This document shows, piece after piece, positions 41,937-45,483 of a stretch of DNA of 45,483 nucleotides. Position numbers and translations under genes: made by a program. The stretch covers positions 1-45,483 of the forward strand of contig QZKI01000001.1 in NCBI GenBank assembly GCA_003598055.1. The letters run 5' to 3'. Origin of the DNA: Candidatus Abyssobacteria bacterium SURF_17 (GTDB lineage: Bacteria; Abyssobacteria; SURF-5). The first letter of the stretch is position 1. Every line of letters begins with the position of its first letter. The notes beneath the pieces were generated by a model. That model was given only the letters and a program-made list of their open reading frames with translations, had not been told where the DNA came from and searched no databases.

Positions 41937-43106
41937 TCAATCGGCGGCCGTGCGCATGCCCGCCGCTTCGACAATCTCCGCAATATCCATGACCTTGATT
42001 CGGTCTTCAACTCCCTCGGCCTTTGCAGCATCCTCGAGCATTTTGGCGCATTGCGGGCAAGCTGTCGCCACCGCCTTTGCGCCCGTTTCGAGGGCCTCGC
42101 GAATCCGGTCGCGGCCGGGGGCTCCCTCTCCGCTGCCGATGATGTCGGTGAAGAAATTGCCGCCGCCGCCGCCGCAGCACAATGCGTTTTTCTTGATCTT
42201 CGACATCTCGGCGAGAGCAAGACCGGGAATGGCTCTGAGGATGTTTCTCGGGGCATCGAATACGTCGTTGTGCCTCCCCAGATAGCACGGGTCGTGATAC
42301 GTCACCGTTTCGTTCAGGCCGGAGAATGAAACCTTGCCTTCTTCGACAAGCCGGTTCAGCGCCTCAGTGTAATGCAACACCTCGAAGTTTCCGTCGAGTT
42401 CCCGGTATTCATTCTTGAAAGCGTTGTATGAATGCGGCGAAAGCGTAACGATTTTCTTCACGCCCAGTTCTTTGAACATGGTGATATTCTGTCGAGCCAT
42501 TTCTTGGAACAGCTCGGATTCTCCGAGCAGCCGCACTTCGTTTCCGTCGCACGGCTCTTTATTGCCGAGAATGCCCGCTGACAGGCCTGTCTTCTTTAGC
42601 ACGCTCGCGACCGCGCGCGCTATCTTTGTGCCGCGCTCGTCATACGAGCCGACGCACCCGATATAGAGCAAGTACTCCTGTCCCGCATACTGCTCAATGC
42701 CCAAGCCGTCGGCCCATCTCGCTCGCTCTTGCTGCGGTTCTTTGTACGGGTTTCCATGAATGCGAATGTTCTTGAGATAATCGCGCACCGGCGGCAGCAC
42801 AAGCCCTTTCTCAACCATCTCGCCGCGCGCGGCAACAAAGATGTCCACAAGGTTGTCCCGGAAATCGAGCGCGCAGTGCTCGACGCAATTTCCGCATGTC
42901 ACGCACGAGTAGAAAATTTCGGCCATTCGTTTGCTTGACTGAACCTCGCCGTTCAGCCATGCCCGCAAGAGCCACATCCGTCCGCCGGGCGAATACGTCT
43001 CAAACCAGAATTTCCGGTAGGTGGGACAGTTGAAATCCTGATACTCACGCGTGAACTTGCAGTAGCCGCAGCGGAAGCACCGATGGATGATGTCCGCATA
43101 TTCCAT
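41937..43106 (-). CDS. Fe-S oxidoreductase with two CCG domains (GlcF/HdrD-like)
   Basis: A 389-residue protein. The N-terminal cysteine clusters CFRCGYCKFT and CVTCGNCVEHCALDF suggest two [4Fe-4S] centres, the first lacking a clear fourth Cys in classical spacing. Two CCG-type domains follow: LLYIGCVGSYDERGTKIARA with KEPCDGNEVRLLG, and YHDPCYLGRHNDVFDAPR with LCCGGGGGNFF. The first CCG domain lacks the CCG doublet. This is the design of glycolate/lactate oxidase Fe-S subunits and HdrD-like proteins that pass electrons from a flavin enzyme to quinones. It directly follows the FAD subunit gene with no gap. Confidence 0.88.
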   Translation of the reverse strand: MEYADIIHRCFRCGYCKFTREYQDFNCPTYRKFWFETYSPGGRMWLLRAWLNGEVQSSKRMAEIFYSCVTCGNCVEHCALDFRDNLVDIFVAARGEMVEKGLVLPPVRDYLKNIRIHGNPYKEPQQERARWADGLGIEQYAGQEYLLYIGCVGSYDERGTKIARAVASVLKKTGLSAGILGNKEPCDGNEVRLLGESELFQEMARQNITMFKELGVKKIVTLSPHSYNAFKNEYRELDGNFEVLHYTEALNRLVEEGKVSFSGLNETVTYHDPCYLGRHNDVFDAPRNILRAIPGLALAEMSKIKKNALCCGGGGGNFFTDIIGSGEGAPGRDRIREALETGAKAVATACPQCAKMLEDAAKAEGVEDRIKVMDIAEIVEAAGMRTAAD

Positions 43107-44486
43107 CTATCTCACCTCCCAGTTGCCGGGGTTCATGATGCCGTTCGGGTCGAGCACCGCCCGGATTTTGTTCATGAGTTTGATTGTCTCGGGGTTCATC
43201 TGCTTGAGGATGAGCTGCTGGGCCGGCTCTTCGGCCTTCCACGGGATGCCGCCCATCTCGAGCGCGACTGTGTTGCTCTCGTGCAACGCTCTTTGCGCAT
43301 TTTTGCGGTCATTTTCATCGGCCCTGTTGAACGCATAGGCGTATGCAAACATCATGCAGTGTGCCCGTCCGATGATGCGTATCGCCATCGAGTACGGCGT
43401 GTCATATTTCGCGGCTATCTCGACACCCTTTCGATATGCCTTCGGAAAAAGCTCAATCGGCATAATCGCACCGACGTATTCGAACCCGCCGCCCTTCTTC
43501 GTGTCCGAGAATTTCGTCATCTCACGTAGCGGAGCCTCAAGGAAGCGTCCCTTCGCGAACGTGGGCACCACCATGAAGCCGCCTTCCTTCTCATCGATGT
43601 AGCTCCGGAGCGTCTCACGGATTGTACGCTCCTTGAAGGCGAGTTCATCAGATGTGTTGGCGGTCACGTAGATGAGCGTGAGCTGTAATCCCTCCATGTA
43701 GTCCGGAAGCTGCGTCGCTGAAACGTTTAGGTCCTCCACCATCTCGGTGCCCGTGACCTTGAACAGGATGTCCGGCATGTGGTCGGGATTCTCCGTCAGG
43801 AATATCATTACATCCTTCAATGCGGGATTCGGATACAGCTTGATGGCGAGCTTGGTCACCACGCCTGTCGTCCCGTGCCAGCCGAGGAACAGCCCCGCGA
43901 GGTCCGGCAGGGGCGCGCGCGAAAACCAGTACGGCGTCGCCGAGCACGAGCCGACCTTGCATATCTCGCCCGTCGGCAGAACGACCTCCATTCCATTGAG
44001 CATCTCCGAATGAAACCCCGTGGCCTGCGACAGATGGCCTGAACCGTGAATCAACACGTTGCCCGCAATCGTCGCCGCGGGAGGCGAATCGGGAATGGAG
44101 TGCTTAAGGTGCGGGTAATTCTTCTTCAAGTATGCTTGTAACATTCCTTGCGATACGCCGGCCTCAACCACGACATATCGGCTTTTCTCATTCACCTCAA
44201 GTATTTTATTCATCCGCTTCATGTCGAGTACGATGCCGGCCTTGAGCGGACGCGACAAACCCGAGAGGGCGAGCCCGCCTCCGAGGGGAACGACAGGAAC
44301 CTTTTCGCGGTTGGCCAGATGAATGACTGCCTGCACTTCCTCCGTTGTCCGTGGCAGCACCACGTAGTCCGGTTTCTTCGGATCCATTGTTCCCGGGTCT
44401 CGCGAATAAATGAATAGTTCCTCCGCCTGGTCGGAGATATACTCTTTTCCGACTATTTCGGCGAGCGCTTCGTATATGCGTGCCAT
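43107..44486 (-). CDS. FAD-binding oxidase (GlcD/D-lactate dehydrogenase type)
   Basis: A 459-residue flavoprotein of the VAO/FAD-linked oxidase family. Residues about 35-215 form the FAD-binding domain: DYVVLPRTTEEVQAVIHLAN, VVPLGGGLALSGLSRPLKAG, then GHLSQATGFHSEMLNGMEVV. The C-terminal domain ends in KIRAVLDPNGIMNPGNWEV, typical of GlcD. It oxidises a 2-hydroxy acid, with glycolate or D-lactate most likely. Substrate residues cannot be assigned here. Flanked on both sides by CCG-type Fe-S subunits, it should form a three-subunit complex. Confidence 0.9.
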   Translation of the reverse strand: MARIYEALAEIVGKEYISDQAEELFIYSRDPGTMDPKKPDYVVLPRTTEEVQAVIHLANREKVPVVPLGGGLALSGLSRPLKAGIVLDMKRMNKILEVNEKSRYVVVEAGVSQGMLQAYLKKNYPHLKHSIPDSPPAATIAGNVLIHGSGHLSQATGFHSEMLNGMEVVLPTGEICKVGSCSATPYWFSRAPLPDLAGLFLGWHGTTGVVTKLAIKLYPNPALKDVMIFLTENPDHMPDILFKVTGTEMVEDLNVSATQLPDYMEGLQLTLIYVTANTSDELAFKERTIRETLRSYIDEKEGGFMVVPTFAKGRFLEAPLREMTKFSDTKKGGGFEYVGAIMPIELFPKAYRKGVEIAAKYDTPYSMAIRIIGRAHCMMFAYAYAFNRADENDRKNAQRALHESNTVALEMGGIPWKAEEPAQQLILKQMNPETIKLMNKIRAVLDPNGIMNPGNWEVR

Positions 44487-44490
44487 AGGC

Positions 44491-45483
44491 CTATTCCCAT
44501 CCTTTCAACTGCTCGCCGAGTGCGAGCCTGCACAAATCGCTCATCAAGAGCGGCATCAAACCTTCCCGTGCAACCGCCTCGCCGAGCGAGATGAAACAAT
44601 ACTGGCAGTTGAACACACATGCCGTCGCTCCGGCGGCTTTCATGTCCTCGATGTTCCTCCTTCGGATGTCCTCGGCGAAATCGTCCCTGCCGTGAGCCAG
44701 CAACACCCCGCCGCAACAGAGGGCATTCTCGCCGTCGTACTCCCTTTGTACCCGCTCGACTCCGGTGAGCTCGAAGAGTTCCTCAACCAGACGCTGCGTA
44801 TGCGGTATCAGCCTGCTCGAGCATGGACGCTGATAGGCGACTTTCATGGGAATCGGGGTAATCTCGTCCTTGCGCTCCCTCATCCTGTTGATGAGGAACT
44901 CAAAGAAGTGAACCGGCTTGAACGGAACCTCGATGCCGAACGCAGGCGCCCATGACGTGAACGTGCCGACGCATTCATCGTGAAAGCAGGCGACCTCGCG
45001 AACCTTGTTCGGCTCGAGATAGTACTTCCACATGTTCTCGATGCTTTTCGGCAGACGCTCTTTGATCACGTCATTCCCGGCAAAGTGCAGAAACATCAAA
45101 TTGCAGAAAATGTCGTTGCCGGAGATGGTCGAGACGCCCTCAAAAAGCTTCCCCTGTATCGAGTACTTCTCGAACAGTCCGAACGCGCACAGATTGAGCA
45201 CCGGCCCGCGAAGCTCCTTATAATCGACCTTTCCCTTCTGCGCCATCATCCTCACCTGCTGCTTCTCGATGGGCTTCGGGGCCGGGTGGAACCCCCGTGC
45301 CTTTTGCATTTCGACAATCTGATAGAACGGATGATTGCCGTAGGGACAGTATTCCTCGCAGGCATAGCACGTGGCGCACTCCCTGAGCACGCGCGAATCC
45401 TCGCCCCGGATGACCTTCCACCGCTCCTTCTTTGCCTCCTCCGGCGTGAACTTCATGTACTGGCACCGCATGAGACAATCATA
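44491..45483 (-). CDS. Fe-S oxidoreductase with CCG domain, 5' end outside the window
   Basis: At least 331 residues; the frame runs off the window edge, reading Y-D-C-L-M-R-C-Q-Y at the break, so the internal Met at 45471 is not the true start. ECATCYACEEYCPYGNHPFY is a [4Fe-4S] site, and the edge Cys pair probably belongs to the other. Domain one has CFHDECVGTFTSWAP, and domain two has YQRPCSSRLIPHTQRLVEEL with ENALCCGGVLLAHGRDDF. It is paired with the GlcD-like gene four bases downstream. The N-terminal part of the gene and any further operon members lie beyond 45483. Confidence 0.85.
   Translation of the reverse strand, partial: YDCLMRCQYMKFTPEEAKKERWKVIRGEDSRVLRECATCYACEEYCPYGNHPFYQIVEMQKARGFHPAPKPIEKQQVRMMAQKGKVDYKELRGPVLNLCAFGLFEKYSIQGKLFEGVSTISGNDIFCNLMFLHFAGNDVIKERLPKSIENMWKYYLEPNKVREVACFHDECVGTFTSWAPAFGIEVPFKPVHFFEFLINRMRERKDEITPIPMKVAYQRPCSSRLIPHTQRLVEELFELTGVERVQREYDGENALCCGGVLLAHGRDDFAEDIRRRNIEDMKAAGATACVFNCQYCFISLGEAVAREGLMPLLMSDLCRLALGEQLKGWE

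Noticed and set aside
1..45483. tRNA or rRNA genes
   Set aside because: I saw no convincing cloverleaf or conserved rRNA segment on either strand by eye. A tRNA scan would be needed to be certain.

Overview
The window is about 45.5 kb of a Gram-negative, probably anaerobic or facultatively respiring environmental bacterium. The clues are lipoprotein and periplasmic signal sequences, a membrane-anchored multihaem cytochrome, ACR3, ArsP-like and ArsG-like arsenic genes, molybdenum/tungsten-linked genes (ModE, FmdE, a molybdopterin-binding protein), DisA, and unusually dense non-coding repeats of a kind seen in deltaproteobacterial and candidate-phylum genomes. I cannot name the taxon. TGA is used as a normal stop in several genes here.

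Layout. Positions 1-7770 are gene-poor: a DUF3500 protein, a small lipoprotein, a HEPN/AbiU2-like protein and one unrecognised protein lie among several kilobases of repeat DNA (word-like 'ATTCGTG', 'GGAACCCGGAACTC' and 'GGTTGCGGCTATGCCGC' units, palindromic GTAGGGGCG elements, and a MITE-like inverted repeat). A large cytoplasmic-type arylsulfatase follows (7770-10124). Positions 10460-22785 hold two arsenic loci on the minus strand. One is arsR-ACR3-arsC with a 38-bp operator palindrome lying over the arsR start. The other is a tightly overlapping run from a second ArsR at 22785 down to 13812: ArsP-like permease, thioredoxin, [4Fe-4S] protein, ferredoxin, second [4Fe-4S] protein, octahaem cytochrome c/cytochrome b fusion, small protein, two thioredoxin-fold proteins, ArsF-like and ArsG-like proteins. 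The cytochrome gene is interrupted by one in-frame TGA followed by a hairpin with the geometry of a bacterial SECIS, so it is a candidate selenocysteine cytochrome. This run is the best candidate in the window for an undescribed system: an arsenic-responsive module that would join the quinone pool, periplasmic haems and thiol chemistry.

Positions 22903-26229 hold a molybdopterin-binding protein, an FmdE family protein, a TauE/SafE exporter and a ModE-type regulator. Diverging from these is a clear fluoride riboswitch (26353-26404) with a terminator, in front of a cation:proton antiporter. On the plus strand, 28108-36673 holds a TMTC-like membrane TPR protein, lysA behind a structured leader of unknown class, disA, and the pyrimidine genes pyrK (with an odd N-terminal extension), pyrD, pyrF and pyrE, then a GNAT acetyltransferase. 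On the minus strand are a YtrA-type GntR/ABC transporter operon with a clear operator, a PAS histidine kinase, and a glycolate/lactate-oxidase-like set (two Fe-S proteins and a FAD subunit) that runs off the right edge.

How the genes work together. ArsR repressors would sense arsenite and induce arsenate reduction (ArsC), arsenite export (ACR3), probable organoarsenical handling (ArsF/ArsG, ArsP-like permease) and the Fe-S/thioredoxin/cytochrome chain. The lysA-disA-pyr block is housekeeping. The FAD/Fe-S set probably feeds electrons from a 2-hydroxy acid to the respiratory chain.
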